Source: Clostridia bacterium DTU065
GTDB taxonomy: Bacteria; Bacillota; DTU065
NCBI GenBank assembly: GCA_001512545.1
Contig: LFSI01000020.1
Location: 1 to 47,946 of the forward strand
Direction: 5' to 3'
Length of the DNA: 47,946 nt
Position numbers and translations under genes: made by a program. The notes beneath the pieces were generated by a model. It did not search any database and was not told where the DNA came from. It saw only the letters and a list, made by a program, of their open reading frames with translations. Numbering within the stretch: the stretch's first letter is position 1; each line of letters opens with the position of its first letter. Positions 17,134 to 25,149 of this stretch are shown piece after piece.

Positions 17134-18186
17134 ATGTTTGCCTTTATTGGACTCATTCTTATCTTGCTTGTAGTCTTCCCCACCCACACTGCCGCATTTG
17201 TCCCAGAAGGAGCGATTGAAGCCCAGGAGCTGTATGTGAAGAGCCTGCAGAAAGATGCAGGGTACCTTACTATGGCACCAACCGATGCCAGGATCAATCC
17301 GTATTTTAACAACATCGCACTCTGGGCTGTAGTAGACAATCCCGACTACACCGATGTGGTGAAAAAGTGGGCCATGTGGTATGTTGAACACATCAACGAC
17401 CCAGACAAGCTCGGGGTAAGAGGTAGCATCTACGACTACACCGTTGTAGCAGGAGGCGAGGTCAAGCCTACTGAGGACTACGACTCGTCCGACTCTTACG
17501 CTGCAACATTTCTGACCTTGATGCGCCGCTACTTCGATGCCACAAACGATTCCGCTTTCCTTAAAGAACTCGAACCTGCTTTGGACCTTGTTGCCAGTGC
17601 TATCTACGCCACCATGGATCCCAAAGACGGTCTGACATACGCCAAGGACAACTACCGGATCAAGTACCTGATGGACAACGTCGAAGTCTGGCAGGGGTTG
17701 AAAGACTGGGCATACCTCCTAGAGCATGTGTTTGCTAGGACAGACGACGCGAAAAAAGCAACTGCAGATGCAGCTAAGATTTACGATAGCCTGCAGAAGT
17801 TTTGGAAGGGATCAGCCTTTGCATATGCCAAAGACGAGGTAGGCAGGCTGTTTGGCTCGGATACTACCGTCTTCTACCCCGATATGACCGCACAGCTCAT
17901 GGCAGTGGCATTGGAATTTACCACTCTGGAGCAGACTGAGATCATCTGGAAGAACTTCAACGAAAAGTTCCCTAAGTGGGTACTGCTGCAGCATCCATCA
18001 AGCTTTCCCTGGACTATGATGGTCTACGCCGGACTCAAAGCTGGCGATCTGGAACGAGTTCAAACCTATATCAACGCAGTTGAACTCACCTACGGCAGCA
18101 TGGGCTTCCCCTGGCCTTGGTATTCATCAGAGGCCGGCTGGTATCTCCTCACTCTTAAAGAACTGCCTGCAATAGAAACTGAGTAA
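17134..18186 (+). CDS. Secreted six-hairpin-glycosidase-like protein
   Basis: A 350-residue exported protein: signal peptide to about residue 22 (TAA|FV), then an all-helical fold with repeated aromatic pairs. Visible motifs include DYDSSDSYAATFLTLMRRYF, NVEVWQGLKDWAYL and GFPWPWYSSEAGWYLLTL. These fit the alpha/alpha six-hairpin glycosidase superfamily, but I cannot name the GH family or its catalytic acids with certainty. ATG 17134 has AGGAGG seven bases upstream; the frame extends to an ATG at 17086 that lacks a ribosome binding site and would bury the signal peptide. Probably co-transcribed with the EamA gene. Confidence 0.76.
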   Translation: MFAFIGLILILLVVFPTHTAAFVPEGAIEAQELYVKSLQKDAGYLTMAPTDARINPYFNNIALWAVVDNPDYTDVVKKWAMWYVEHINDPDKLGVRGSIYDYTVVAGGEVKPTEDYDSSDSYAATFLTLMRRYFDATNDSAFLKELEPALDLVASAIYATMDPKDGLTYAKDNYRIKYLMDNVEVWQGLKDWAYLLEHVFARTDDAKKATADAAKIYDSLQKFWKGSAFAYAKDEVGRLFGSDTTVFYPDMTAQLMAVALEFTTLEQTEIIWKNFNEKFPKWVLLQHPSSFPWTMMVYAGLKAGDLERVQTYINAVELTYGSMGFPWPWYSSEAGWYLLTLKELPAIETE

Positions 18187-18193
18187 AAAACTA

Positions 18194-18219
18194 GGGCTAA
18201 CCGTAAAGGTTAGCCCTTT
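18194..18219. terminator. Bidirectional terminator between glycosidase-like and sugar-binding genes
   Basis: GGGCTAACC (18194-18202), GTAAA loop, GGTTAGCCC (18208-18216), T-rich on both outgoing strands. Confidence 0.9.
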
Positions 18220-18225
18220 AATCGT

Positions 18226-19512
18226 CTATTTCCCCTGTTCTTTCAAGAGGTTCGCGATGAACCTGGCGTACTCAACCTCTTTTCTCTTGATTTCTGTGTT
18301 ATGCTCGTCTGCAGCTTCTCGGATAGCCTTCTCCGGATCTTCTCCTTGGAGAATGGCTTTCTGCGCTGCAAACTGCAGGTAGCGGCGGCGGAGCCTTGGA
18401 GCAACGAGACCGTAGGTTGAAATCTTGCCTTCGTCAGCAGCCTTCAAAAGAAGTTCTAGATCTTCTTTGGGCATATCGATGTTCAGCACTGCTTCGCGGT
18501 TTGCGGGAATGAAGATCGAACCGGGAATCTGGTTCATAACCCTGATAGAAAACTCCGCTTGGATTCTTGGTGATGTGATCCATTTAATGAAGTTCCAAGC
18601 TTCATTCTTCATCTTGGAAGTCTTGAAGATGGTGAGCGCTGCACCTCCTGCAGATGCAGATCTTACCAGGGTATCTCCTTGGTAGGTTCCGGGGACCTGT
18701 ACCATGCTCCACTTGCCTGCGATTTGCGGTGCTGCGATCTTCAGATTGGTGTACATATTCTGATACTGCAGCATGTAGAAGAGTTCTCCGGTGCTAAACG
18801 CTTGGAAGAACGGAATCTCTTTGGGGATATGGTAGTCTACATAAAAGCTGACATACTCTTTAAAAGCTGCGATTGACTCTGGAGTATCGAACCCCGAACG
18901 CGACAGATCAGGGGTGTAATCGTCAGCGCCTCTTTGCCACATGAACATGTTCAAATCTGCGTAAACGTTTTCCGTGAGGCCAAACTGCAGTGCCATATTG
19001 CTGCCTTGAGCTTGAGCCTTGGGGAGTACCTTTTTCATTTCCTCCCATGTGTTTATGGAGGATATGCCAAGATCGTTGAGGATATCGTTTCTTTGGAATG
19101 CCACAGTAATGTTGGCATTGTACGGAATGCCAAACACCGCTCCTTTGTAGGTGAGGGCGGTAAAAAAGCCTGGAGGCAAGTTGGCAACTACCTCATCGAA
19201 GTCGGGGAACGTTGCCTTAAGATCGATAACGGCACCTCTAAGACCGAGCTCCGGAGCAAAGAGTGGGCCCATACCGCCAATATCAGGAGCTTCGCCAGAG
19301 GCAGCTGCAAGAATGAAACGGTTTTCAAAGTCGGACCAGCTGAGATTGGTAAAAACAACTTCCACTCCGTACTGCTTTGTGTAATCTGTTGCTATCTCTC
19401 TAAAGATGCTCAGTTCCTCGTTGGTAAGTCCTGTTAGCCAAACCTCCAGAGGCTTGGCAAGTGATAAAACACTAAGTATGAGGACAAGAGCAAGAATTAG
19501 CGTTTTCTTCAC
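18226..19512 (-). CDS. Sugar ABC transporter substrate-binding protein (family 1), copy 2
   Basis: A 428-residue exported binding protein. The signal peptide covers residues 1-19 (SLA|K), without lipobox cysteine. The mature protein has ASGEAPDIGG near residue 75, MWQRGADDY near residue 193 and AWNFIKWITS near residue 320. It ends in the tail motif EIKRKEVEYARFI shared by all nine copies. The start is GTG 19512 behind GGAGGGA. It is the last of three tandem, same-strand binding-protein genes (18226, 19648, 21151), each with its own terminator or gap. It is the most divergent of the three. No permease gene adjoins. Confidence 0.92.
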   Translation of the reverse strand: MKKTLILALVLILSVLSLAKPLEVWLTGLTNEELSIFREIATDYTKQYGVEVVFTNLSWSDFENRFILAAASGEAPDIGGMGPLFAPELGLRGAVIDLKATFPDFDEVVANLPPGFFTALTYKGAVFGIPYNANITVAFQRNDILNDLGISSINTWEEMKKVLPKAQAQGSNMALQFGLTENVYADLNMFMWQRGADDYTPDLSRSGFDTPESIAAFKEYVSFYVDYHIPKEIPFFQAFSTGELFYMLQYQNMYTNLKIAAPQIAGKWSMVQVPGTYQGDTLVRSASAGGAALTIFKTSKMKNEAWNFIKWITSPRIQAEFSIRVMNQIPGSIFIPANREAVLNIDMPKEDLELLLKAADEGKISTYGLVAPRLRRRYLQFAAQKAILQGEDPEKAIREAADEHNTEIKRKEVEYARFIANLLKEQGK

Positions 19513-19602
19513 AAAACATCCCTCCGTTTCGAAATCAAAACCCCTTAATAGATTCTTCTAAATCTTCTCTTCTCCTTCTGTTTCCTTATCTGGAGCACAG
19601 TA

Positions 19603-19634
19603 GAAAAAAAGGTGCCGGGCATTCCCGGCACCTT
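19603..19634 (-). terminator. Terminator of sugar-binding gene copy 3
   Basis: GGTGCCGGG (19611-19619), CATT loop, CCCGGCACC (19624-19632); on the minus strand it is followed by seven T. Confidence 0.93.
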
Positions 19635-19647
19635 GGTGAACAGATTA

Positions 19648-20958
19648 TTACTTGCCCAGAAGCTGCTTAATGTATCTGTCGTACTCTTTTTGCTTTCTGG
19701 CAATCTCGGAGTTGTGCTCATCTGCGGCCTCGCGCATTGCGGTCTCAGGATCAACGCCCATCAAGATGCTCTTTTGAGCTGCCATCTGCAAGTAGCGCCT
19801 GCGGTGTCTTGGAGCCACCAAACCGTAGACGGAGCTGGTAGCCTCGTGAAGGGCTTTATCCCAAGAAGACGCCACTACAGGGTCGACGTCCAGTTTCAAA
19901 GCAGCACCTCTGTTGGACGGCAGGAACATCGCACCCTGGATCTGAGCCATAACACGGTTGGAAATGGCCAGCTGAACCTCTTCAGAGGTAATCCATTTGA
20001 TGAACTCCCAGGCCTGCTGCTTCTTCTTCGAAGAGTTGAAGATACCCAACGAGTTGCCACCACCGGTTGTTGTCCGGTTCAACTGACCATCGATGACGTA
20101 TCCAGGCGCCTGGAGCATGGTCCATTTACCTTGAATCTGCGGAGCACCGTGGAGCAGAGACATGTAGAAGTAAGGATAGCTCAGTGCAATTGCCAGTTCT
20201 CCAGTGGTAAATGCCTGGAACACTGGAATATCTTTAGGGATGTTGTATTTAGTGTAAAGCTCTACATAATCGGTGAATGCATGAATCGCTTCGGGATCGT
20301 CATAACCGGATTTTGTCAGATCTTTGCTGTAGTCGTCTGCACCCCTCTGCCACATAAACATGTTGACATCGGCATACAGGGTTTCGGTCATGAACCACTG
20401 CAAAGCGAAGTTGGAGTTGTTAGCTTGAAGTTTTGGCAGTATGGTTTTCAACTCGTCCCATGTTCTTACTTCATCTACACCAATGCTCTGGAGGATATCG
20501 GTTCTCTGGAAAGCTGTAGTGACGTTTGCGGTGTACGGAATACCAAAAACCACACCTTGATACGTCAATGAACGGTAGAAGTTGGGATAACTTCTGCTGT
20601 AGACCTCTTCGAAATCTGGGAACGTCCTGAGGTCGATGAGAGCACCTCTAAGACCTAGTTCAGGAAGGAACAGTGCTCCCGAGGCGCCTACATCCGGAGC
20701 ATCCCCGGAAGCTGCGGCAAGGAGGAATCTGTTCTCGTTGTCAGCCCATGAAAGCAGAGTGTACTCCACTTCAATACCGGTACGAGGGGTGAAAAGTTCG
20801 TCGGTGAGGTCGCGAATTATCCTCATTTCCTCGTTACTATGCCCGGTTAACCACACCTCAATGGTCTCTGCTAATGCAAAAACACTTAGCAAAGAGAAAA
20901 CCATAAGAACAGCCAGAGATAGTTTCAGTATACCCTTTTCTTTAGACACCCATTTCAT
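19648..20958 (-). CDS. Sugar ABC transporter substrate-binding protein (family 1), copy 3
   Basis: A 436-residue exported binding protein with a slightly long signal peptide (residues 1-30, cleavage ALA|E). ATG 20958 is preferred to the in-frame start at 21036 because AGGAGGT lies just upstream and a signal peptide follows directly. It contains ASGDAPDVGASGALFLPELG, MWQRGADDY and WEFIKWITSEE, and ends with EIARKQKEYDRYI. It is strongly similar along its whole length to copy 4 at 21151 (shared TIEVWLTGHSNEE, YAPRHRRRYLQMAAQK-like block near the end), so the two arose by tandem duplication. Confidence 0.92.
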   Translation of the reverse strand: MKWVSKEKGILKLSLAVLMVFSLLSVFALAETIEVWLTGHSNEEMRIIRDLTDELFTPRTGIEVEYTLLSWADNENRFLLAAASGDAPDVGASGALFLPELGLRGALIDLRTFPDFEEVYSRSYPNFYRSLTYQGVVFGIPYTANVTTAFQRTDILQSIGVDEVRTWDELKTILPKLQANNSNFALQWFMTETLYADVNMFMWQRGADDYSKDLTKSGYDDPEAIHAFTDYVELYTKYNIPKDIPVFQAFTTGELAIALSYPYFYMSLLHGAPQIQGKWTMLQAPGYVIDGQLNRTTTGGGNSLGIFNSSKKKQQAWEFIKWITSEEVQLAISNRVMAQIQGAMFLPSNRGAALKLDVDPVVASSWDKALHEATSSVYGLVAPRHRRRYLQMAAQKSILMGVDPETAMREAADEHNSEIARKQKEYDRYIKQLLGK

Positions 20959-21100
20959 AGTAGCACCTCCTACAAAACTTAGGGATATATAGAAGCAATT
21001 CTGTCTACTCTTGGAATATCCTTTGTCATTTTTCACGTTATTGTAAATTACTCTAGCGGTTTCAGAGATCTCAACTTCTCACTCACCACCTCCCGAATTT

Positions 21101-21133
21101 AAAAAAGGCACTAGCCATTTGACTAGTGCCTTT
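21101..21133 (-). terminator. Terminator of sugar-binding gene copy 4
   Basis: GGCACTAG (21107-21114) pairs with CTAGTGCC (21123-21130) around an eight-base loop; six T follow on the minus strand. Confidence 0.92.
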
Positions 21134-21150
21134 CCCTTTGCAGTAGTTGT

Positions 21151-22443
21151 TTACTTGTTGCTTAGTAGGACTTTGATATATCTTTCGTATTCTTTTTGCT
21201 TTCTGGCAATCTCGGCATTGTGTTCTGCTGCGGCTTCAAGGATAGCTGTCTTTGGATCAACACCAGTCAAGATGGTCTTCTGAGCTGCCATCTGCAGGTA
21301 ACGACGGCGATGTCTTGGTGCAACCAGGCCGTAGACCGAGCTGGTAGCTTCGTTGAGTGCCTTGTCGTATGCAGCGGCAGAGTCTTGTGCAATATCGATT
21401 TTCAGTGCTGAGCCTCTTGTAGAAGGCAGGAACAATGCGCCTTGAATTTGATTCATAATGCGTGAAGACAGTTCTAGCTGGGTTTCTTCAGAGGTAATCC
21501 ACTTAATGAACTCCCAAGCTTGTGTCTTTTTCTTGGATGAAGCGAAGATACCGAGGGCAGAACCTCCACCTGTTGTGGTGCGGTTCAGCTTCCCATCGAT
21601 AACGTATCCAGGTGCCTGCACCATGCTCCACTTGCCTTCGATCTGGGGAGCGCCGTGAACTAGATTCATGTAGAAGTTAGGATAGCCCAGAGTTAAAGCC
21701 AGCTCACCAGTGGTGAAAGCTTGGAATACAGGGAACTCCATAGGAATGTTGTACTTGGTGTAGAGTTCTGTGTAATCGGCGAAAGCAATGATTGATTCAG
21801 GATCGTCGTAACCGGATTTTGTCAAATCGTGGTTGTAATCATCAGCACCACGCTGCCACATAAACATGTTGACGTCTGCATAAAGAGTATCTGTCATGAA
21901 CCACTGCAGGGTGAAGGTGGTACCGTTGGCCTGCATCTTGGGCAAAGCCTGTTTCAGTTCATCCCAGGTTCTAATCTCAGAAATACCCAAGTTCTGGAGA
22001 ACGTCGTTTCTCTGGAAACCAGTGGTAACTTGTGCAGTATAAGGAACACCGAAAGTAATACCCTGGTACTGAAGAGAACGATAGAAGTTGGGATAGGAAC
22101 GGTTGTAAACCTCACTGAAGCCGGGCATAGTAGAAAGATCGATGAGTGCGCCTCTAAGACCCAGCTCAGGCAGGAACAGTGCGCCTGCGCCGGCTACGTC
22201 AGGAGCTTCTCCGGACGCTGCAGCTAAAAGATAGCGGCTTTCGTTATCAGCCCATGAAAGACCTGTGAAGTTGACTGAAATACCAGTTTTAGCGGTAAAG
22301 TTGCTTTCTGTCAACTCTCTGATGATGCTCAACTCTTCGTTTGAGTGTCCAGTTAACCAGACTTCGATGGTGTCGGCAACGGCCAATGAGCTGAGTAGCA
22401 GTGCAACCATTACTAGTATGGTTAGTTTTTTGGACAATTGCAT
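21151..22443 (-). CDS. Sugar ABC transporter substrate-binding protein (family 1), copy 4
   Basis: A 430-residue exported binding protein; signal peptide residues 1-23 (AVA|D), no lipobox. It has ASGEAPDVAGAGALFLPELG, MWQRGADDY, WEFIKWITSEE and the tail EIARKQKEYERYI. It is a near-paralogue of copy 3. ATG 22443 follows AAGGAG by about eleven bases. It is the first of the tandem trio and is divergent from the zinc-binding-protein gene, with a 209-base intergenic region holding an inverted repeat that may be regulatory. Confidence 0.92.
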   Translation of the reverse strand: MQLSKKLTILVMVALLLSSLAVADTIEVWLTGHSNEELSIIRELTESNFTAKTGISVNFTGLSWADNESRYLLAAASGEAPDVAGAGALFLPELGLRGALIDLSTMPGFSEVYNRSYPNFYRSLQYQGITFGVPYTAQVTTGFQRNDVLQNLGISEIRTWDELKQALPKMQANGTTFTLQWFMTDTLYADVNMFMWQRGADDYNHDLTKSGYDDPESIIAFADYTELYTKYNIPMEFPVFQAFTTGELALTLGYPNFYMNLVHGAPQIEGKWSMVQAPGYVIDGKLNRTTTGGGSALGIFASSKKKTQAWEFIKWITSEETQLELSSRIMNQIQGALFLPSTRGSALKIDIAQDSAAAYDKALNEATSSVYGLVAPRHRRRYLQMAAQKTILTGVDPKTAILEAAAEHNAEIARKQKEYERYIKVLLSNK

Positions 22444-22483
22444 AGCTGTAATACACTCCTTCTCTTGAAAAAATAAAATGACT

Positions 22484-22541
22484 AGGACGTTTGTTACTAC
22501 GTACTGGTCAACCCCTAATATAATACGTCACAAAGCGTCCT
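22484..22541. promoter_or_regulatory. Inverted repeat pair upstream of sugar-binding gene copy 4
   Basis: AGGACGTTTGT (22484-22494) and ACAAAGCGTCCT (22530-22541) are inverted copies, 11 of 12 positions after one gap, 35 bases apart. A TTGACC hexamer (minus strand, about 22513-22508) lies between them. They may be paired operator half-sites or a leader stem. Confidence 0.4.
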
Positions 22542-22594
22542 TTTACCTTCAAGACTGCTTAATAATTAGCTGTCTGGGAAAATATAGCCAGATC

Positions 22595-22623
22595 TTGTAT
22601 AACAGCTATAATTGTCCTATAAT
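22595..22623 (+). promoter_or_regulatory. Promoter of the ZnuA-like gene
   Basis: TTGTAT (22595-22600), 17-base spacer, TATAAT (22618-22623). The Fur-type box begins on the last base of the -10 hexamer. Confidence 0.8.
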
Positions 22624-22637
22624 GAAAATGATTTTCA
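22623..22637. promoter_or_regulatory. Fur-family operator (7-1-7 box)
   Basis: TGAAAAT-G-ATTTTCA is a perfect 7-1-7 inverted repeat, the format recognised by Fur, Zur and PerR. It is closest to the Fur version TGATAATNATTATCA. It overlaps the -10 box and start point of the ZnuA-like gene and would block RNA polymerase when occupied. Confidence 0.78.
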
Positions 22638-22652
22638 ATTAGGAGGAAAACA

Positions 22653-23531
22653 ATGCTAAAAAAAGTTGTCCTGCTTGCGCTAATAGCTGCGCTGAGTGTA
22701 GCGAGTTTAGCAGATTTAAGAATAGTTACATCGATAAACGTTATTGCAGACTGGATTAAAGCTGTCGGGCACGAAAAGGTGGAAGTTCACACACTGGTAA
22801 CCGGTTTGGAAACTCCTCACACCTATTCACCAAAACCTAGCGATACTTTAGCTCTGAAGCGTGCTGATGGTTTTGTGGGAATCGGACTTGGTCTTGAAAG
22901 CTGGCTGCAACCTTTACTAAGAAGTGCAGCTAATCCTAATTTACCCATTTACTACCTATCCGAAAACCTCCAAATTATCGAAGAAGAAGATGCCGCTGAC
23001 CACGACCACTCAGACCACTCCCACGACTACAATCCCCACGTTTGGTTGAGTTTGACAAATGCCAAAGAGATGGTGAAAAACCTTGCAGAGTATCTAGCAG
23101 CTTTGGACGGGGGAAACGCCGACTTCTATAAACAAAATGCCGAAAAGTACATCAGGGAACTAGATGCGCTTTACACCAGATTCAGCGAAAAGTTCTCCCA
23201 GATCGAAGACAAAAGGTTGGTTTCCTACCCCGCATCCTACCCCTACCTTTTTGAAGAGATGGGTATCGTTGAGGTTGCGCGAGGTGAAGAGACCCACGGT
23301 CAGGAGCCGTCGGCTAGGAGAATTCTGACCATCGCCGATCTTATGAAAAAGTCGGGCGTCAAGATCATCGTCTCGGAAAAGCAGTTTTCTTCTCCTCTCC
23401 CTTCCACTTTGGCTAGGGAAACAGGAGGTAAAATTGTCTACCTTTCTCCCCTCCTTTTGGGAGGACAGACCTACTTGGAGTTAATGGAAGCAAACTACAA
23501 CGCCCTTCTGGAAGGATTTGCACAAAACTAG
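22653..23531 (+). CDS. ZnuA/TroA-type metal-binding protein
   Basis: A 292-residue exported binding protein of the zinc/manganese ABC uptake family (cluster A-I). The signal peptide covers residues 1-20 (SLA|D). Visible are the first ligand region ETPHTY (His about 56), a His/Asp-rich loop HDHSDHSHD (about 117-125) as in zinc-specific members, and NPHVW (His about 129). The usual third-ligand motif (Y-H-D-A-Y-type) reads SYPASYPY, and the usual terminal Asp region reads YLSPLL, so two of four canonical ligands seem absent. ATG 22653 follows AGGAGG. No permease or ATPase gene adjoins, and a Fur-type box controls the promoter. Confidence 0.88.
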   Translation: MLKKVVLLALIAALSVASLADLRIVTSINVIADWIKAVGHEKVEVHTLVTGLETPHTYSPKPSDTLALKRADGFVGIGLGLESWLQPLLRSAANPNLPIYYLSENLQIIEEEDAADHDHSDHSHDYNPHVWLSLTNAKEMVKNLAEYLAALDGGNADFYKQNAEKYIRELDALYTRFSEKFSQIEDKRLVSYPASYPYLFEEMGIVEVARGEETHGQEPSARRILTIADLMKKSGVKIIVSEKQFSSPLPSTLARETGGKIVYLSPLLLGGQTYLELMEANYNALLEGFAQN

Positions 23532-23691
23532 TAGTGGACAACAAGGGAACAATGTCAAAACTTACCTCCAGAACAATTGAACTTTTCGCTGCAACACACG
23601 ACTATACAAGTGCAACCAAAACACCCTAGTTGACACAAAACTAAATTTCAGGTCCTAAGACCTCCTCGTTTCTTTCCTCTTGTTGTTCTCC

Positions 23692-23728
23692 TAAAAAAAG
23701 AGCACCAGCTTGCGCTGGTGTTCTTCTT
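23692..23728. terminator. Bidirectional terminator between ZnuA-like and small coiled-coil genes
   Basis: CACCAGC (23703-23709), TTGC loop, GCTGGTG (23714-23720), extended by AAGAG/TTCTT pairs; A run on the left and T run on the right. Confidence 0.9.
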
Positions 23729-23729
23729 T

Positions 23730-23945
23730 TTAGATCAGACTTTTTTCGATTCTGTCCAGTTCTTCCTGGAGCAGAAGCAGCTGGGCTTCAACATCAGCTT
23801 TCAGCTTGGAAAGCTCGTTTTTGATCACTTCAAGTTCCTGCCTATGCTCAGGGCTTTCCAGCTTGTCGAGACGCTCTTCCAGTTCCTCTGCTCTTTTGGT
23901 AAGATCATCGATCGAGCCGATGATCGCAACGAGATCTTTTTTCAA
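23730..23945 (-). CDS. Small acidic coiled-coil protein
   Basis: A 71-residue protein almost wholly composed of Glu, Leu, Lys and Asp with clear heptad repeats (for example AEELEERLDKLES), predicted as one long coiled coil, with no membrane segment. Function unknown. The start is TTG 23945 behind AGGAGG at nine bases, which supports real translation despite its size, and a strong terminator follows. A TTACTTAAGTAA palindrome lies 38 bases upstream. Confidence 0.68.
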   Translation of the reverse strand: MKKDLVAIIGSIDDLTKRAEELEERLDKLESPEHRQELEVIKNELSKLKADVEAQLLLLQEELDRIEKSLI

Positions 23946-23983
23946 AACAGTTCCTCCTACATCTTGGTCAACTCTACATATAT

Positions 23984-23995
23984 TTACTTAAGTAA
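23984..23995. promoter_or_regulatory. 12-bp perfect palindrome before the coiled-coil gene
   Basis: TTACTTAAGTAA, perfect and spacerless, 39 bases upstream of the TTG start of the 23730-23945 gene. AT-rich palindromes this close to a start are often operators; nothing else supports it. Confidence 0.35.
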
Positions 23996-24077
23996 TGCTC
24001 AATCCTGCAAAGACACCAAAAATCCATCAAAAAATTCTTGTTTTCTTCTTTCTTGAAACGCCTCCGCCAGAACGAAG

Positions 24078-25133
24078 CTACACTGTCCTTACTGCAACCT
24101 TGGCATCTTTTACCGCAGAGAGCAAAACCGCATCGATCACCTCTTGGGCTCTAAGCCCGTCGTTAAAGGTGGCGGGAATACCATTAGTTAGAGGCTTTCT
24201 TCCTGCGATCTCCGCAACAAACGCTTCCATCATATGCAGCATGGCAAAATCTCCCATGATGCTTTCTGTGGCCATAAGGCGGTATTCTTCTCCGTGAGGA
24301 GCGTACCATAACTCGTCCTTCCACCCTCTAGAGTAGACGATTCTCATGGCTCCTTTAGTGCCAAAAAACTCTACAGACCAACCTCCAAGCCCTCGGGTCA
24401 CCCTGCTTGCGACAGCAATGCCGGAGACTCCTCTTTCGGTTTCAAACATGAGCGAGTTGAAGTCATCTACTGTGGCCAAAGCCTCAGTGCTGCCGGCTTC
24501 TCTCTTGGGTTGAACTGCCCTGCTGTGGGCGTAAACTGCAGTAAACTCGTCACCTGTTACATACCGAAAGAGATCGAAGATGTGAGACCCCATATCCCCC
24601 AGCTGTCCCGTTCCTGCAAGGGTCTTGTCGTCACGCCAGGCAAGCGGCCTTACGATAAGGCCTGAATCATTTTCAGCCCAGAGCCGTGCGTGAAACAGGT
24701 GACCGAGGAAGCCTTCTGCAAGCAGTTCCTTAGCTTTGATGCTGCTCTGGAGAAACCTGAAGGTAAAGCCCACATGATTAACCAGTCCTAGCTTTCCAGC
24801 TGCAGCTGCCATTTCCGCTGCTTCCTCTGCGTTTAACGCCAGAGGTTTTTCGCAAAACACGGAAAGGCCTTTCTCTAAAGCAGCCAGAGCGATCTCCCTG
24901 TGGGTACTGTTGGGGGTAGTGATGGTGATCGCATCAAGTTCCTCTTCTTCCAGCATCGTTCTGTAGTCGGTGTAGACTTTGGGAATGGAGAGCCTGGCTG
25001 CCTGAGACTTGGTATTCTCCACTCTCCTTCCTGAAAGGGCAACTACTTCTGCTTCATCGGCAAGCTTCAGACCCGGAACATGGCATTCCTCGCTCCAGTA
25101 GCCTGCTCCGACAACTCCGATTCTTACTACCAT
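24078..25133 (-). CDS. Gfo/Idh/MocA family NAD(P)-dependent oxidoreductase
   Basis: A 351-residue cytoplasmic dehydrogenase of the glucose-fructose oxidoreductase / myo-inositol dehydrogenase family. The N-terminal Rossmann motif is IGVVGAGYWS (about residues 5-14). The second hallmark CEKPLAL (about residues 94-100) contains the EKP lysine that touches substrate and cofactor. The C-terminal half has the beta-sheet domain with GDMGSHIFDLFRYVTG. Substrates in the family are sugars, sugar acids or inositols. The start is ATG 25133, 16 bases after the DUF445 stop, with GGTGG as a weak ribosome binding site, so it is probably co-transcribed with DUF445. Confidence 0.9.
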   Translation of the reverse strand: MVVRIGVVGAGYWSEECHVPGLKLADEAEVVALSGRRVENTKSQAARLSIPKVYTDYRTMLEEEELDAITITTPNSTHREIALAALEKGLSVFCEKPLALNAEEAAEMAAAAGKLGLVNHVGFTFRFLQSSIKAKELLAEGFLGHLFHARLWAENDSGLIVRPLAWRDDKTLAGTGQLGDMGSHIFDLFRYVTGDEFTAVYAHSRAVQPKREAGSTEALATVDDFNSLMFETERGVSGIAVASRVTRGLGGWSVEFFGTKGAMRIVYSRGWKDELWYAPHGEEYRLMATESIMGDFAMLHMMEAFVAEIAGRKPLTNGIPATFNDGLRAQEVIDAVLLSAVKDAKVAVRTV

Positions 25134-25149
25134 GCTTGTCCACCATCCT

